DNA from: Cobetia sp. cqz5-12
GTDB lineage: Bacteria > Pseudomonadota > Gammaproteobacteria > Pseudomonadales > Halomonadaceae
Length of the DNA stretch: 64,000 nt
Assembly (NCBI RefSeq): GCF_016495405.1
Contig: NZ_CP044522.1
Span: forward strand, 496,001-560,000
Reading direction: 5' to 3'
How positions within the stretch are numbered: the first letter of the stretch is position 1; each line of letters opens with the position of its first letter. Below, piece by piece: positions 1 to 9,686 of this stretch. The position numbers and the translations under genes were made by a program. The notes under the pieces were generated by a model. The model did not search any database, was not told the DNA's origin, and saw nothing but the letters and a program-made list of their open reading frames with translations.

Positions 1-1
1 G

Positions 2-799
2 CCGAAGATGATCATCGCCGGCTTCTCCGCCTACTCGCGCGTGGTCAACTGGCGTCGCTTCCGCGATATCGCCGACGAGATCGGCGCCTGGCTGATGGTC
101 GACATGGCCCACGTGGCCGGTCTGGTCGCGGCGGGTCACTACCCGAGCCCGCTGCCCTACGCCCATGTCGTCACCACCACCACCCACAAGACGCTGCGCG
201 GCCCGCGCGGTGGCCTGATTCTCTCCGCCACCGGTGATGAAGCGCTGCACAAGAAGCTCAATGGCGCCGTCTTCCCCGGCCAGCAGGGCGGCCCGCTGAT
301 GCACGTCATCGCTGCCAAGGCCGCGGCCTTCAAGGAAGCGATGAGCCAGGACTTCGTCAGCTACCAGGCACGCGTGATCGCCAATGCTCGCGTGATGGCC
401 GAGGTCTTCATGGAGCGTGGCTACGACGTCGTTTCCGGTGGCACCGATGACCATCTGTTCCTCGTCTCGCTGATCCGCCAGGGCGTGACCGGCAAGGACG
501 CGGATGCCTCACTGGGCCGCGCCCATATCACCGTCAACAAGAACAGCGTGCCGAATGACCCGCAGAGCCCCTTCGTGACCTCCGGGCTGCGCATCGGCAC
601 TCCGGCCGCCACCACGCGCGGCTTCGGCGAGGCGGAATGCGAGGCACTGGCCGGCTGGATCTGTGACCTGCTCGACGCGCTGTCCACCGGCGAGAGCGCC
701 AAGGTGGAAGCCGAGGTGCGCGGCAAGGTCGAGGAAGTCTGTTCACGCTTCCCGGTCTACGCATCCAACAGCGTGACCGACCCCGCTGCGCTTGCCTGA
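2..799 (+). CDS. glyA: Serine hydroxymethyltransferase, 3' part (5' end outside window)
   Basis: PLP enzyme interconverting serine and glycine with THF and 5,10-methylene-THF in the cytosol. The frame is open from the window edge, so about the first third (roughly 150 residues) is missing. Visible family motifs are the core [14 protein letters not shown], the Schiff-base lysine motif [14 protein letters not shown], the segment [12 protein letters not shown], and the C-terminal [15 protein letters not shown]. It is followed after 141 bp by soxB on the same strand, the classical glyA-soxBDAG arrangement. In that setting a dedicated copy consumes glycine and the methylene-THF released by sarcosine oxidase. 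Identity is secure. That this is the catabolic rather than the housekeeping copy is inferred from the neighbours. Confidence 0.96.
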   Translation, partial: PKMIIAGFSAYSRVVNWRRFRDIADEIGAWLMVDMAHVAGLVAAGHYPSPLPYAHVVTTTTHKTLRGPRGGLILSATGDEALHKKLNGAVFPGQQGGPLMHVIAAKAAAFKEAMSQDFVSYQARVIANARVMAEVFMERGYDVVSGGTDDHLFLVSLIRQGVTGKDADASLGRAHITVNKNSVPNDPQSPFVTSGLRIGTPAATTRGFGEAECEALAGWICDLLDALSTGESAKVEAEVRGKVEEVCSRFPVYASNSVTDPAALA

Positions 800-940
800 A
801 CAAGGCGCTGGCGAGAGACAACGATAACAACGACACATGCCGCAAGCGCAGAGGCATCACTCGGGTGACAACAACAGACATCACTCGGACGAGAGCACCG
901 GACAGCGCTTGCGGTGGCAAAGAAGTGAGGAGGGTGGCAA

Positions 941-2191
941 ATGCAGCGTTACTCGGGATTCGGGCTGGTCAAGCATGCGCTCAGCCACCATGAGAACTGG
1001 CAGAAGGTCTGGCGCAGCCCAGAACCCAAGAAGGAATACGACGTCGTCATCGTGGGTGGCGGCGGGCATGGTCTGGCCACGGCCTACTATCTGGCCAAGG
1101 AGCACGGCATCACCAATGTCGCGGTGATCGAGAAGGGCTGGCTGGGCGGCGGCAACACCGCGCGCAACACCACCCTGGTGCGCTCCAACTATCTGTGGGA
1201 CGAGGCGGCGGCGCTCTATGAGCACTCCATGAAGCTGTGGGAAGGCCTCTCTCAGGACCTGAACTACAACGTGATGTTCTCGCAGCGTGGCGTGCTCAAC
1301 CTGGGCCACACCCTGCAGGACATGCGTGACATCCAGCGTCGCGTGAATGCCAACCGTCTGCAGGGCATCGATGGCGAAGTGCTGGATGCCCAGCAGGTGC
1401 AGGAACTGGTGCCGGCGATGGACTGCTCGAGCCGCGCACGCTACCCGATTCTCGGCGCCTCCTGGCAGCCGCGCGGTGGCGTGGCGCGTCACGACGCCGT
1501 GGCCTGGGGCTTCGCGCGCGGTGCCGACAGCCTCGGCGTCGACCTGATCCAGCAGACCGAGGTCACCGGCTTCCGCAAGCAGGATGGCGCCATCGTCGGG
1601 GTGGAAACCTCGCGCGGCTTCATCGGTGCCAAGCGTGTCGGCGTGGTCACCGCCGGCAACTCCGGCGTGATGGCCGAGAAGGCCGGCTTCCGCCTGCCGC
1701 TGGAATCCCACCCGCTGCAGGCGCTGGTCTCCGAACCGCTCAAGCCGATTCTCGACACCGTGGTGATGTCCAACCACGTCCACGGCTATGTCAGCCAGTC
1801 GGACAAGGGCGACCTGGTCATCGGGGCCGGCATCGACGGCTACGTGGGCTACGGTCAGCGTGGCAGCTACCCGACCATCGAGCACACCCTGCAGGCCATC
1901 GTCGAGATGTTCCCGATCTTCTCGCGGGTACGCATGAACCGTCAGTGGGGCGGCATCGTCGACACCTGCCCGGACGCCTGTCCGATCATTTCCAGGACGC
2001 CCGTGAAGGGGCTCTATTTCAACTGCGGTTGGGGTACCGGTGGCTTCAAGGCCACGCCGGGTTCCGGCAACGTCTTTGCCTGGACACTGGCCAAGGGGCG
2101 CACCCATCCGCTGGCAGAACCCTTCTCCTATGACCGTTTCAACACGGGCAAGCTGATCGACGAACACGGCGCCGCTGGCGTCGCGCACTGA
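941..2191 (+). CDS. soxB: Sarcosine oxidase beta subunit
   Basis: Beta subunit of heterotetrameric sarcosine oxidase, which demethylates sarcosine to glycine, passing electrons to O2 and the methyl group to THF. It is 416 aa, the normal family length. An FAD-binding dinucleotide fold begins near residue 34 ([18 protein letters not shown]). The segment [11 protein letters not shown] near residue 183 contains His184, matching the position where this family attaches FMN covalently (family knowledge, not provable here). The C-terminal [15 protein letters not shown] is typical of the DAO fold. The ATG follows a strong GAGGAGGG ribosome site. It is first of four sox genes; soxD starts 25 bp downstream. 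Confidence 0.97.
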   Translation: MQRYSGFGLVKHALSHHENWQKVWRSPEPKKEYDVVIVGGGGHGLATAYYLAKEHGITNVAVIEKGWLGGGNTARNTTLVRSNYLWDEAAALYEHSMKLWEGLSQDLNYNVMFSQRGVLNLGHTLQDMRDIQRRVNANRLQGIDGEVLDAQQVQELVPAMDCSSRARYPILGASWQPRGGVARHDAVAWGFARGADSLGVDLIQQTEVTGFRKQDGAIVGVETSRGFIGAKRVGVVTAGNSGVMAEKAGFRLPLESHPLQALVSEPLKPILDTVVMSNHVHGYVSQSDKGDLVIGAGIDGYVGYGQRGSYPTIEHTLQAIVEMFPIFSRVRMNRQWGGIVDTCPDACPIISRTPVKGLYFNCGWGTGGFKATPGSGNVFAWTLAKGRTHPLAEPFSYDRFNTGKLIDEHGAAGVAH

Positions 2192-2216
2192 ACCTGCCGT
2201 CAGGAGACGACCGACC

Positions 2217-2543
2217 ATGATGCATATCTTCTGTCCCTACTGCGGCGAGCTGCGCGAGGAAGAGGAATTCCACGTCAAGGGCCAGGCGCATATCGAGCGC
2301 CCGAAGGACCCTGAAGCCTGCTCCGATGCCGAGTGGGGGGATTATCTGTTCTTCCGCAACAACCCGCGTGGCGTCCACCACGAGCTGTGGATTCACGCCG
2401 TGGGCTGTCGCAAGTATTTCAACATCACCCGCCACACCGTGACCTACGAGATTCTCGAGACCTATCGCATGGGCGAGCAGCCCACCATCACCGGTGAGAC
2501 GAAAGCCGATCCGACCACGCAAGCCAAGGGGGTGAGCGCATGA
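2217..2543 (+). CDS. soxD: Sarcosine oxidase delta subunit
   Basis: Small zinc-binding subunit of heterotetrameric sarcosine oxidase, 108 aa. It opens with FCPYCGELREEEEF, the paired cysteines that hold the structural zinc, and continues with FRNNPRGVHHELWIHAVGCRKYF, a signature of SoxD that includes the third conserved cysteine. There is no catalytic site of its own; it stabilises the alpha-beta complex. Two ATG codons are adjacent at the start (2217 and 2220) and either could be used. The stop overlaps the soxA start as ATGA, indicating translational coupling. Confidence 0.96.
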   Translation: MMHIFCPYCGELREEEEFHVKGQAHIERPKDPEACSDAEWGDYLFFRNNPRGVHHELWIHAVGCRKYFNITRHTVTYEILETYRMGEQPTITGETKADPTTQAKGVSA

Positions 2544-5500
2544 GCCAGCAAGACAACCAGACCGCCGCTGCCCCGCGCCGTCTCGCCTCGGGTGGACGCA
2601 TCGACCGCGCCACGCCGCTGACCTTCACCTTCAATGGCAAGCGCTATCAGGGCCTGGCAGGCGATACCCTCGCCTCGGCACTGATGGCCAACGGCCTCGA
2701 CGTGCTCAACGCCAGCTTCAAGTATGCGCGTCCGCGCGGCCTGGTCGCCGCCGGTGCCGAAGAGCCCAACGCCATCCTGCAGCTGGGCAGCACCGAAGCG
2801 GGCCAGGTGCCCAACGTGCGTGCCACCCAGCAGGCGCTTTACGACGGCCTGGAAGCCCACGCCGTCAGCGGCTGGGTCAAGGCCCAGAAGGACCTGATGA
2901 GCCGCTTCCTGCCGCAGGTCGGCAAGCTGGGCGGCAAGTTCATGCCGCCGGGCTTCTACTACAAGACCTTCATGGCGCCGGCCTCGCTGTGGATGACCTA
3001 TGAGAAGTACATCCGCAAGGCCGCCGGTCTCGGGCGTTCTCCGCTCGAGGACGACCCGGACATCTACGATCACCTGCATCAGCACACCGATGTACTGGTG
3101 ATCGGCTCCGGCCCGGCGGGCCTGATGGCGGCGCTGGTCGCGGCCCGCAGCGGCGCGCGCGTCATCCTGTGTGACGAGCAGGAAGAGCTGGGTGGCTCGC
3201 TGCTCTCCATGTCGGCGGACTGTCTCGATCAGACCCTGGACGGCAAGCCCGCCATCGAATGGCGTGACGCCGTGCTGGCGGAGCTTGCGGCCTGTGAGGA
3301 TGTGCAGCTGCTGCCGCGCACCACCGCCAACGGCTATCACGATCACAACTTCGTGACGCTGCATGAGCGCCGCACCGAGCATCAGGCCGATCTCGCGCCG
3401 CGCAATGCTCGTGGCGCCCAGCAGGCACGTTCACGCCTGCATCGCGTGCGCGCCCACCGCGTCATCATGGCCACTGGCGCCCACGAGCGGCCGCTGGTCT
3501 ACAGCCACAACGATGTGCCGGGCAACCTGCTGACCGGTGCCGTCACCACCTATCTGACTCGTTACGGCGTCGCCGCCGGTGACAAGCTGGTGCTGTCGGT
3601 CAACAACGACTACGCCTATCGCGCGGCGCTGGCATGGAAGGCGGCCGGTCGTGAAGTGGTCGCGATCGCCGATGCGCGTCCGGCCCCTTCCGGCGTGATG
3701 GTCGAGGCGGCGCGTGCCGCCGGCATCCGCATCATCACCGGCGCCGCCGTGATCGAGGCCAAGGGTGAGCGCCGCGTGACAGGCGCGCGCATCGCGGCCA
3801 TCGATATCGACGGCTTCTCTGTCACCGGTGAAGTGGAAGAGGTTGCCTGCGACACCATCGCCAGTTCCGGCGGCTACAGCCCGGTGGTTCACCTGGCGGC
3901 ACACACCGGCGCACGCCCGGTGTGGAGCGACGAGATCCACGGCTTCCTGCCCGCGCTGGGCGCGCCGATGCTCAAGGGCTTCGATGCCTGTGGTGCCGCC
4001 AATGGCAGCTTCGCGCTGGAAGATGTGCTGGTCGCGGCCTACGCCAGCGGTGTCGCCGCAGTGGAAGCCTGCGAGTACGAGACCGCCCGGGCCGAGGTGC
4101 CGGCGGTGTCCGAGCTTGCGGAATCCCCGATGCTGCCGCTCTATCAGGTACCGCATGACAAGCCCACCGCGCGTGCGCCCAAGCAGTTCGTCGATCTGCA
4201 GAACGACGTCACTGCCGCCGGGATCGAGCTCGCCACCCGCGAAGGCTTCGAGTCCATCGAACACGTCAAGCGCTACACCGCGATGGGCTTCGGCACCGAC
4301 CAGGGCAAGCTGGGCAACATCAACGGCATGGCGGTCGCCGCGCGCTGTCTGGGGCAGAGTATCCCCGACACCGGCACCACCGTGTTCCGTCCCAACTACA
4401 CGCCGGTGACCTTCGGCGCCATCGTCGGCCGTCACTGCGGCGAGCTGTTCGACCCGATCCGCTACACCGCGATGCACGAATGGCACGTGGCGCAAGGGGC
4501 AAAGTTCGAGGATGTCGGCCAGTGGAAGCGCCCCTGGTACTACCCGCAGGGCAGTGAGGACATGCATGCCGCGGTGGAGCGCGAGTGTCTGGCGGTGCGC
4601 GAGAAGGTCGGCGTGCTGGATGCCTCGACCCTGGGCAAGATCGACATCACCGGTCGCGATGCGCGCGAGTTCCTCAATCGCATCTACACCAACGCCTGGG
4701 CCAAGCTGGGCGTCGGCAAGGCGCGCTACGGCCTGATGTGTCACGACGACGGCATGGTGATGGACGACGGTGTCACCACCTGTCTGGCCGAAGACCACTT
4801 CCTGATGACCACCACCACCGGTGGTGCGGCCTCGATCCTGGAATGGCTGGAACTGTGGCACCAGACCGAATGGCCGGAACTGGACGTGCAGATGACCAGC
4901 GTCACCGATCACTGGGCGACCCTGACCGTCACCGGCCCCGAGGCGCGTGCACTGGTCAGCGAGCTGACCGACATCGATCTCGACCGTGACAGCTTCAAGT
5001 TCATGGAAGTGCGTGAAGGGCTGATCGCCGACATTCCCGGGCGCATCTTCCGCATCTCCTTCACCGGTGAGCTGTCCTACGAACTCAACGTGCCGGCCAA
5101 CTACGGGCTGCATGTCTGGAAGCGCCTGTTCGAATGCGGCAAGAAGTACGGGCTCACGCCCTACGGTACCGAGACCATGCACGTGCTGCGCGCCGAGAAG
5201 GGCTTCATCATCGTCGGTCAGGACACCGATGGCTCGATCACCCCGGAAGACCTCGGCATGCAGTGGTGTGTCGGCTACAACAAGCCGTATTCCTGGATCG
5301 GCAAGCGTGCGCTGTCGCGTCCGGATACCCGCCGCGACGACCGCAAGCAGATGGTCGGCCTGATTCCGACGCGCAAGAAGGCTGGCGATGAGCGCATCGT
5401 GCTGCCGGAAGGCTCGCAGATCGTCTTCGATCCGGAGCACGCCATCCCGATGCCGATGGTCGGCCACGTGACCTCCAGCTACTACAGCCCGACGCTGGGA

Positions 5501-5647
5501 CATGGCTTCGCGCTGGCGGTGGTCAAGGGCGGTGCCAAGCGCATCGGAGAGACGGTGTTCCTGCCACAGGCGGATGGCACGACGCTGGAAGCCGAAATCA
5601 CATCACCGGTGTTCTACGACAAGAAAGGGGAGCGCCAGCATGTCTGA
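2540..5647 (+). CDS. soxA: Sarcosine oxidase alpha subunit
   Basis: Large subunit, 1035 aa, of heterotetrameric sarcosine oxidase. In order: an N-terminal ferredoxin-like segment (LTFTFNGKRYQGLAGDTLAS), a pyridine-nucleotide-disulfide fold with dinucleotide motif VIGSGPAGLMAALVAARSGA near residue 190, a central NAD-binding region, and a C-terminal aminomethyltransferase-like (GcvT) domain from about residue 620 (FTGELSYELNVPANYGLHVW). The GcvT half binds THF and captures the methyl carbon as methylene-THF, which links it to glyA upstream and purU downstream. It starts inside the soxD stop (4 bp overlap), and soxG starts 8 bp before its end, so all four subunits are tightly coupled. Confidence 0.97.
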   Translation: MSQQDNQTAAAPRRLASGGRIDRATPLTFTFNGKRYQGLAGDTLASALMANGLDVLNASFKYARPRGLVAAGAEEPNAILQLGSTEAGQVPNVRATQQALYDGLEAHAVSGWVKAQKDLMSRFLPQVGKLGGKFMPPGFYYKTFMAPASLWMTYEKYIRKAAGLGRSPLEDDPDIYDHLHQHTDVLVIGSGPAGLMAALVAARSGARVILCDEQEELGGSLLSMSADCLDQTLDGKPAIEWRDAVLAELAACEDVQLLPRTTANGYHDHNFVTLHERRTEHQADLAPRNARGAQQARSRLHRVRAHRVIMATGAHERPLVYSHNDVPGNLLTGAVTTYLTRYGVAAGDKLVLSVNNDYAYRAALAWKAAGREVVAIADARPAPSGVMVEAARAAGIRIITGAAVIEAKGERRVTGARIAAIDIDGFSVTGEVEEVACDTIASSGGYSPVVHLAAHTGARPVWSDEIHGFLPALGAPMLKGFDACGAANGSFALEDVLVAAYASGVAAVEACEYETARAEVPAVSELAESPMLPLYQVPHDKPTARAPKQFVDLQNDVTAAGIELATREGFESIEHVKRYTAMGFGTDQGKLGNINGMAVAARCLGQSIPDTGTTVFRPNYTPVTFGAIVGRHCGELFDPIRYTAMHEWHVAQGAKFEDVGQWKRPWYYPQGSEDMHAAVERECLAVREKVGVLDASTLGKIDITGRDAREFLNRIYTNAWAKLGVGKARYGLMCHDDGMVMDDGVTTCLAEDHFLMTTTTGGAASILEWLELWHQTEWPELDVQMTSVTDHWATLTVTGPEARALVSELTDIDLDRDSFKFMEVREGLIADIPGRIFRISFTGELSYELNVPANYGLHVWKRLFECGKKYGLTPYGTETMHVLRAEKGFIIVGQDTDGSITPEDLGMQWCVGYNKPYSWIGKRALSRPDTRRDDRKQMVGLIPTRKKAGDERIVLPEGSQIVFDPEHAIPMPMVGHVTSSYYSPTLGHGFALAVVKGGAKRIGETVFLPQADGTTLEAEITSPVFYDKKGERQHV

Positions 5648-6341
5648 TGCCACCACACTCGACCCGCAAGCGGGTGCCGCCGTCGAGGCGCAGCCGCAGG
5701 ACATGACAAGCTCTCAGACGTCGGTGATCGACCAGCGTCCGACGCCCGAGGTTCACGCCCAGAGCGCCCGCTCGCCGCTGGCGCATCTGTTCACGGCCCG
5801 CGATGACGGCGATGCCGGCGTCGTGCTGCAGGAGAAGGCGTTTCTCGGTCACCTGACGTTGCGCGGTGACCCCGCGCAGCCGGGCTTCGCCGAGGGTGTC
5901 GAAGCGGCGCTGGGTCTGGCGCTGCCGCTGACACCGGCGACCCTCCACCAGAATGAGGGCGGCCGCTCGATCCAGTGGCTGTCACCGGATGAGTGGCTGA
6001 TCCTGGTGCCCGGTGAGGAGGCCTTCGCTGTCGAGAAGGCGCTGCATGAGGCGTTGGCCGGCCGCTTTCAGGTGGTCAACGTCAGCGGTGGTCAGACCGT
6101 CATCTCGCTGAGTGGCGACCAGGCGCGTCAGGTGCTGATGAAGTCGACGCCCACCGATGTACACCCGCGTGCCTTCCCGGTCGGACGGGGTGTGCCGGCG
6201 GTGTTCGCCAAGGCGACACTGGTGCTGCGCCGCGTCAGCGAGAGCGAATTCGAGCTGGTGGTGCGCAGAAGCTTCGCCGATTACCTCGGCCGCTGGCTGC
6301 TGGATGCCAGCGAGGAATTCGGGGTCTGCATCAAGGCCTGA
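5640..6341 (+). CDS. soxG: Sarcosine oxidase gamma subunit
   Basis: Fourth subunit of sarcosine oxidase, 233 aa. It is the poorly conserved GcvT-like gamma chain. Visible landmarks are SIQWLSPDEWLILVPGEE, FQVVNVSGGQTVISLSGDQARQ, and FELVVRRSFADYLGRWLLDA at the C terminus. The ATG at 5640 was chosen because it follows the GGGG-AG ribosome site at the end of soxA and overlaps soxA by 8 bp; the frame is open further upstream, but that portion lies within soxA. The N-terminal 40 residues are Ala/Gln-rich and variable. The gene is followed by a 20-bp direct repeat and a strong hairpin before purU. Confidence 0.93.
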   Translation: MSDATTLDPQAGAAVEAQPQDMTSSQTSVIDQRPTPEVHAQSARSPLAHLFTARDDGDAGVVLQEKAFLGHLTLRGDPAQPGFAEGVEAALGLALPLTPATLHQNEGGRSIQWLSPDEWLILVPGEEAFAVEKALHEALAGRFQVVNVSGGQTVISLSGDQARQVLMKSTPTDVHPRAFPVGRGVPAVFAKATLVLRRVSESEFELVVRRSFADYLGRWLLDASEEFGVCIKA

Positions 6342-6343
6342 TA

Positions 6344-6380
6344 TCTGCGTATGGAGAGAGAGGTCTGCGTATGGAGAGAG
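6344..6380. repeat. Two 17-bp direct copies, 20-bp spacing, after soxG
   Basis: The 17-mer TCTGCGTATGGAGAGAG occurs at 6344-6360 and again at 6364-6380, immediately after the soxG stop. Its function is unknown. It is one of many short tandem duplications in the gaps of this window. Confidence 0.85.
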
Positions 6381-6439
6381 CTCTGTCGCAGGCGCACGCC
6401 ATGACCTGAATCAACTGCCAGGGGCCTTGCCCGGGCCAG

Positions 6440-6472
6440 GAGGCGGGCTTCAGAAATACTGAAGCCCGCCTC
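6440..6472 (+). terminator. Hairpin between soxG and purU
   Basis: A 14-bp perfect inverted repeat (6440-6453 with 6459-6472, loop AAATA) lies 98 bp after soxG. It is followed by an AT-rich stretch rather than a clean T-run, so it may attenuate rather than stop transcription into purU. Confidence 0.6.
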
Positions 6473-6564
6473 AATAATATTGGTTTGTCGCGCAGGGCCT
6501 CGGATGCAACCCTGACGTTGCTGCTTCCAACAATGAATAATCCTTACATGACAGGCACCTATGT

Positions 6565-7440
6565 ATGCGTGATACCTGGATTCTGACCGCCCAATGTCCC
6601 AGCCGTATCGGCACGGTGGACGTCGTGACACGCTACCTGCGCGAGCAGGGCTGCTATATCACCGAGCTCAACTCCTTCGATGACCGCCTGTCGGGGCGCT
6701 TCTTCATCCGGGCCGAATTTCGTCCGCAGACCGAGGTCGGCGAGCTCAGTGACAACTTTGACGCCGCCGGTTTCGAGCAGGGGCTGGGCACGCGCGCCGC
6801 CGACTTCGAGATGGACGTCAGCCTGAGTGCGCCGGATGAGCGCATGAAGGTGGTCATCATGGTCTCGCGCTCGGACCACTGCCTGAACGACCTGCTCTAT
6901 CGCCATCGCATCGGCCAGCTGCCGATGGATATCACCGCCGTCATCTCCAACCATCCGGACATGGCACCGCTGGCCGAGTGGCATGGCCTGCCGTATCACC
7001 ACCTGCCGATCACCGCCGAGACCAAGGCCGAGCAGGAAGCCCAGGTATGGCAGATCGTGCAGGACACCGGGGCTGAGCTGGTGATTCTGGCGCGCTACAT
7101 GCAGGTGCTGTCGAGTGACATGTGCGAGAAGCTCTCGGGGCGGGCGATCAACATCCACCACTCGCTGCTGCCGGGCTTCAAGGGCGCGCGCCCCTATCAT
7201 CAGGCCTACGAGAAGGGCGTCAAGCTGGTCGGTGCCACCGCGCACTACATCAACGATGATCTCGATGAAGGCCCGATCATCACCCAGGGCGTCGAGACGG
7301 TGGATCACGCCCACTATCCGGAAGACCTGATCGCCAAGGGCCGTGATATCGAATGTCTGACGCTGTCACGGGGCGTGCGTTATCACCTCGAGCGGCGCGT
7401 CTTCCTGCATGACAGGCGCACGGTGGTGTTCGGCAACTGA
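6565..7440 (+). CDS. purU: Formyltetrahydrofolate deformylase
   Basis: Hydrolyses 10-formyl-THF to formate and THF, 291 aa. The N-terminal ~80 residues form an ACT domain (WILTAQCPSRIGTVDVV), followed by the formyltransferase fold. The active-site block NIHHSLLPGFKGARPYH carries the catalytic Asn and His, and DDLDEGPIITQ carries the conserved Asp. An ATG 4 bp upstream runs immediately into a stop, so 6565 is the usable start; no strong ribosome site is seen. Next to sarcosine oxidase it regenerates free THF from the one-carbon units produced, as in other glyA-sox-purU loci. The hairpin upstream may make its expression partly independent. Confidence 0.96.
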   Translation: MRDTWILTAQCPSRIGTVDVVTRYLREQGCYITELNSFDDRLSGRFFIRAEFRPQTEVGELSDNFDAAGFEQGLGTRAADFEMDVSLSAPDERMKVVIMVSRSDHCLNDLLYRHRIGQLPMDITAVISNHPDMAPLAEWHGLPYHHLPITAETKAEQEAQVWQIVQDTGAELVILARYMQVLSSDMCEKLSGRAINIHHSLLPGFKGARPYHQAYEKGVKLVGATAHYINDDLDEGPIITQGVETVDHAHYPEDLIAKGRDIECLTLSRGVRYHLERRVFLHDRRTVVFGN

Positions 7441-7469
7441 GTGCGGCTTGTTGAAAGAGAAACGCTGAA

Positions 7470-7506
7470 ACACGAAGCCCGCGATCAGAGGTCGCGGGCT
7501 TCGTGT
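7470..7506. terminator. Bidirectional terminator between purU and fhuB
   Basis: A perfect 15-bp stem (7470-7484 with 7492-7506, 7-nt loop) lies between the convergent purU and fhuB genes. There is no long T-run on either side. The right arm merges with the 15-bp repeat array that follows. Confidence 0.75.
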
Positions 7507-7545
7507 CTTCTGGTCTCGTGTCTTCTGGCTGCGTGTCTTCTGGCT
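7501..7545. repeat. Three tandem 15-bp repeats
   Basis: Units TCGTGTCTTCTGGTC (7501-7515), TCGTGTCTTCTGGCT (7516-7530) and GCGTGTCTTCTGGCT (7531-7545). They begin inside the terminator stem, so the array looks like an expansion of the stem's 3' edge. They lie between the stop codons of purU and fhuB. Confidence 0.9.
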
Positions 7546-7568
7546 CGAGGCCTCTCATCGAGGGAACA

Positions 7569-9686
7569 TCAGCCCGACTTGCGCAGACTCCACAGGAAGT
7601 AGCTGCCGCCGATCAGCGAGGCCATCAGGCCGGCGGGGATCTCGTAGGGCGACAGCAGCTGGCGGCCCAGCCAGTCCGCCAGCACCATCAACAGCGCCCC
7701 GCACAGCACCGCGCCGAGCATGTGCTCGCGGGCGCGGCTCAGCCCCAGCAGGCGTGCCAGGTGCGGGGCCAGCAGGCCGACGAAGGACAGCGGGCCGACG
7801 ATCAGGGTCGCCAGCGCGGTGAGCACCGCCACCGTGCCCAGCAGCACCAGACGGGCACGGGTCACGCCGATACCGAGCGCGCTGGCGCTCGCCGTGCCCA
7901 GCGGCAGGATATCCAGCCAGCGCGCCAGCGGGCGCACCAGCAGGACCGCGATGATCGCCAGCGCGAGCACGCCGACCGCCGCGGAGAGGCCCACGTAGTA
8001 GGTGGAGCCGGACAGCCAGGCCAGAATCTGCTGACCGCGCGGGTCACCATCGGCGAGGATGATGCCGCGCACCGCATCGTAGAGCGCGGTGATCGCCACG
8101 CCACACAGCAGCACGCGCTCCGGCACGAAGCCGCTTCTGTGGTTGAGCAGCACCAGCAGCACCAGACAGGCCAGTGCGCCGCAGACCCCTGATGCCAGCA
8201 GTGTCAGCTGGCCTGCGCCGGGCACCAGCAGCAGTGTCAGCATCAGGGCGATGGCAGTCCCGCCGCTGATGCCGAGAATCTCGGGACTGGCCATCGGGTT
8301 GCTGGTCAAACGCTGCAGCAGCGTCCCGGCGAGGGCCAGCAGCACGCCGGCGCCTGCCGCCGCCAGTACCCTTGGCAGGCGGAAGTCCAGCACGCTGGTC
8401 TGGCCGGCCAGCAACTGTTGGAGCATATCACTGCCAAGCGTCCAGCCATCGGCACCATTGCCGACCAGCAGGGCCAGCATCAGGGCCACGCAGACCCCGG
8501 CCAGCAGCCAGCCGAGCAGTCGGTCAGGGCGGGGATGACGATGCGTCAGTGACATGCCGTGATGACTGGCGGGGCCAGCCCCTTGGGCCATCTTGAGGCG
8601 CGGAATCAGCCACAGCAGCAGCGGCGCGCCGAGGGCCGCCGTCATCGCACCGGTGGGAATCAGGTTGGGCAGCAGGCCATCGAGACTGGCGACCACCTGG
8701 TCCGTCACTGCCAGCAGCAGCGCCCCGAACAATGGTGCCCACAGCAGACGCTGACCCAGGCGACGCGCGCCCATCAGACGCACGCAGGCTGGCGCGGCCA
8801 GGCCGATGAAACCGATGATGCCCAGCACGCTGACCACGCAGGCGCTCAGAAATACCGCCAGCCCCAGGCTCATCAGACGCAGCTTGCGCAGCGAGACGCC
8901 CAGGCTTCGGGCATTGGCCTCGTCGAGGTCCAGCACCGCCAGCGGACGCATCAGCACCAGCGCCAGCAACATGCCCGGCAACAGACGGGTGAGCAGCGTG
9001 ATCACGCCATCCCAGCTGTTCTGGGCCAGCGAGCCTGCGCCCCACACCAGGGTGCCGTGCAGGGCCTCCTGATTGAACAGCAACAGCACCATGCCCAGCG
9101 CGCCGATGTAGAGGTTGACCACCAGTCCGGCCAGCACCACCACGGTCGGCGACATGCCACGCGCCCAGGCCAGCGCGAACACCAGCCCCATGGCCGCCAG
9201 GCCACCGGCCAGCGCGACCCATTCACGGCCCAGCTGGAAGCCGTCGCCCCCAAGACCCGTGCCGGCCATCAATGCAGGGGCGAACAGCGTCGCCAGCATC
9301 ATCGCCAGGCTCGCACCGCTGGCAACCCCCAGCGTCGTCGGGGCAGCCAGCGGGTTGCGCAGCACCTGCTGCATCAATACGCCTGCCATGCCCAGCGCAG
9401 CCCCGGCCAGCAGCGCGCAGACCAGCCGTGGCCACCAGCTGACATGGGCCACCAGCTGCGCGGAAAGCAGTGCGCTGTCTGCCTGGCCGAGACGGGCCGC
9501 ATCACTGAAATCGGGCGATGCCCACAGTGCCGTCAGGCCTTGCATCAGGCTCAGGCCGTCACGGTTGAGGGCGAGGCTGCCCAGCACCAGCAGGGCCAGC
9601 GTGAGCAGGCTGCAGGCTCTGCCGGGAGTGAGCCGAAGGGCGGCGGAAGAGGAACGCTCTCTCATGACCTGGTCAGTGGTGGCCAT
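7569..9686 (-). CDS. fhuB: Fused iron-hydroxamate ABC permease (FhuB type)
   Basis: Inner-membrane permease for ferric siderophore import, 705 aa, made of two BtuC/FecCD halves in one chain as in FhuB. Each half has the same landmarks: NPLAAPTTLG near residue 112 and NPMASPEILG near residue 465, then the ATPase-contact loops GFIGLAAPACVRLMG and SFVGLLAPHLARLLG. It is rich in Leu/Ala transmembrane segments throughout. The ATG at 9686 follows GAGGGAGAG and overlaps the fhuD end by 14 bp; the open frame extends 11 codons further upstream without a better ribosome site. It is last gene of the fhuC-fhuD-fhuB set, and its partners are the ATPase and binding protein upstream. Confidence 0.93.
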   Translation of the reverse strand: MATTDQVMRERSSSAALRLTPGRACSLLTLALLVLGSLALNRDGLSLMQGLTALWASPDFSDAARLGQADSALLSAQLVAHVSWWPRLVCALLAGAALGMAGVLMQQVLRNPLAAPTTLGVASGASLAMMLATLFAPALMAGTGLGGDGFQLGREWVALAGGLAAMGLVFALAWARGMSPTVVVLAGLVVNLYIGALGMVLLLFNQEALHGTLVWGAGSLAQNSWDGVITLLTRLLPGMLLALVLMRPLAVLDLDEANARSLGVSLRKLRLMSLGLAVFLSACVVSVLGIIGFIGLAAPACVRLMGARRLGQRLLWAPLFGALLLAVTDQVVASLDGLLPNLIPTGAMTAALGAPLLLWLIPRLKMAQGAGPASHHGMSLTHRHPRPDRLLGWLLAGVCVALMLALLVGNGADGWTLGSDMLQQLLAGQTSVLDFRLPRVLAAAGAGVLLALAGTLLQRLTSNPMASPEILGISGGTAIALMLTLLLVPGAGQLTLLASGVCGALACLVLLVLLNHRSGFVPERVLLCGVAITALYDAVRGIILADGDPRGQQILAWLSGSTYYVGLSAAVGVLALAIIAVLLVRPLARWLDILPLGTASASALGIGVTRARLVLLGTVAVLTALATLIVGPLSFVGLLAPHLARLLGLSRAREHMLGAVLCGALLMVLADWLGRQLLSPYEIPAGLMASLIGGSYFLWSLRKSG

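Noticed and set aside
3431..5503. A 690-codon open frame antisense to soxA, and similar long antisense frames over soxB (881-2218) and the NIS synthetase (12663-15134).
   Set aside because: They oppose well-supported conserved genes, have His/Arg/Gln-rich composition, no ribosome sites and no recognisable domains. GC-rich third positions commonly leave the complementary frame open.
7280..7558. Minus-strand frame with a PEDT pentapeptide repeat.
   Set aside because: The repeat is simply the 15-bp DNA array read in one frame, and the rest overlaps the purU 3' end and its terminator.
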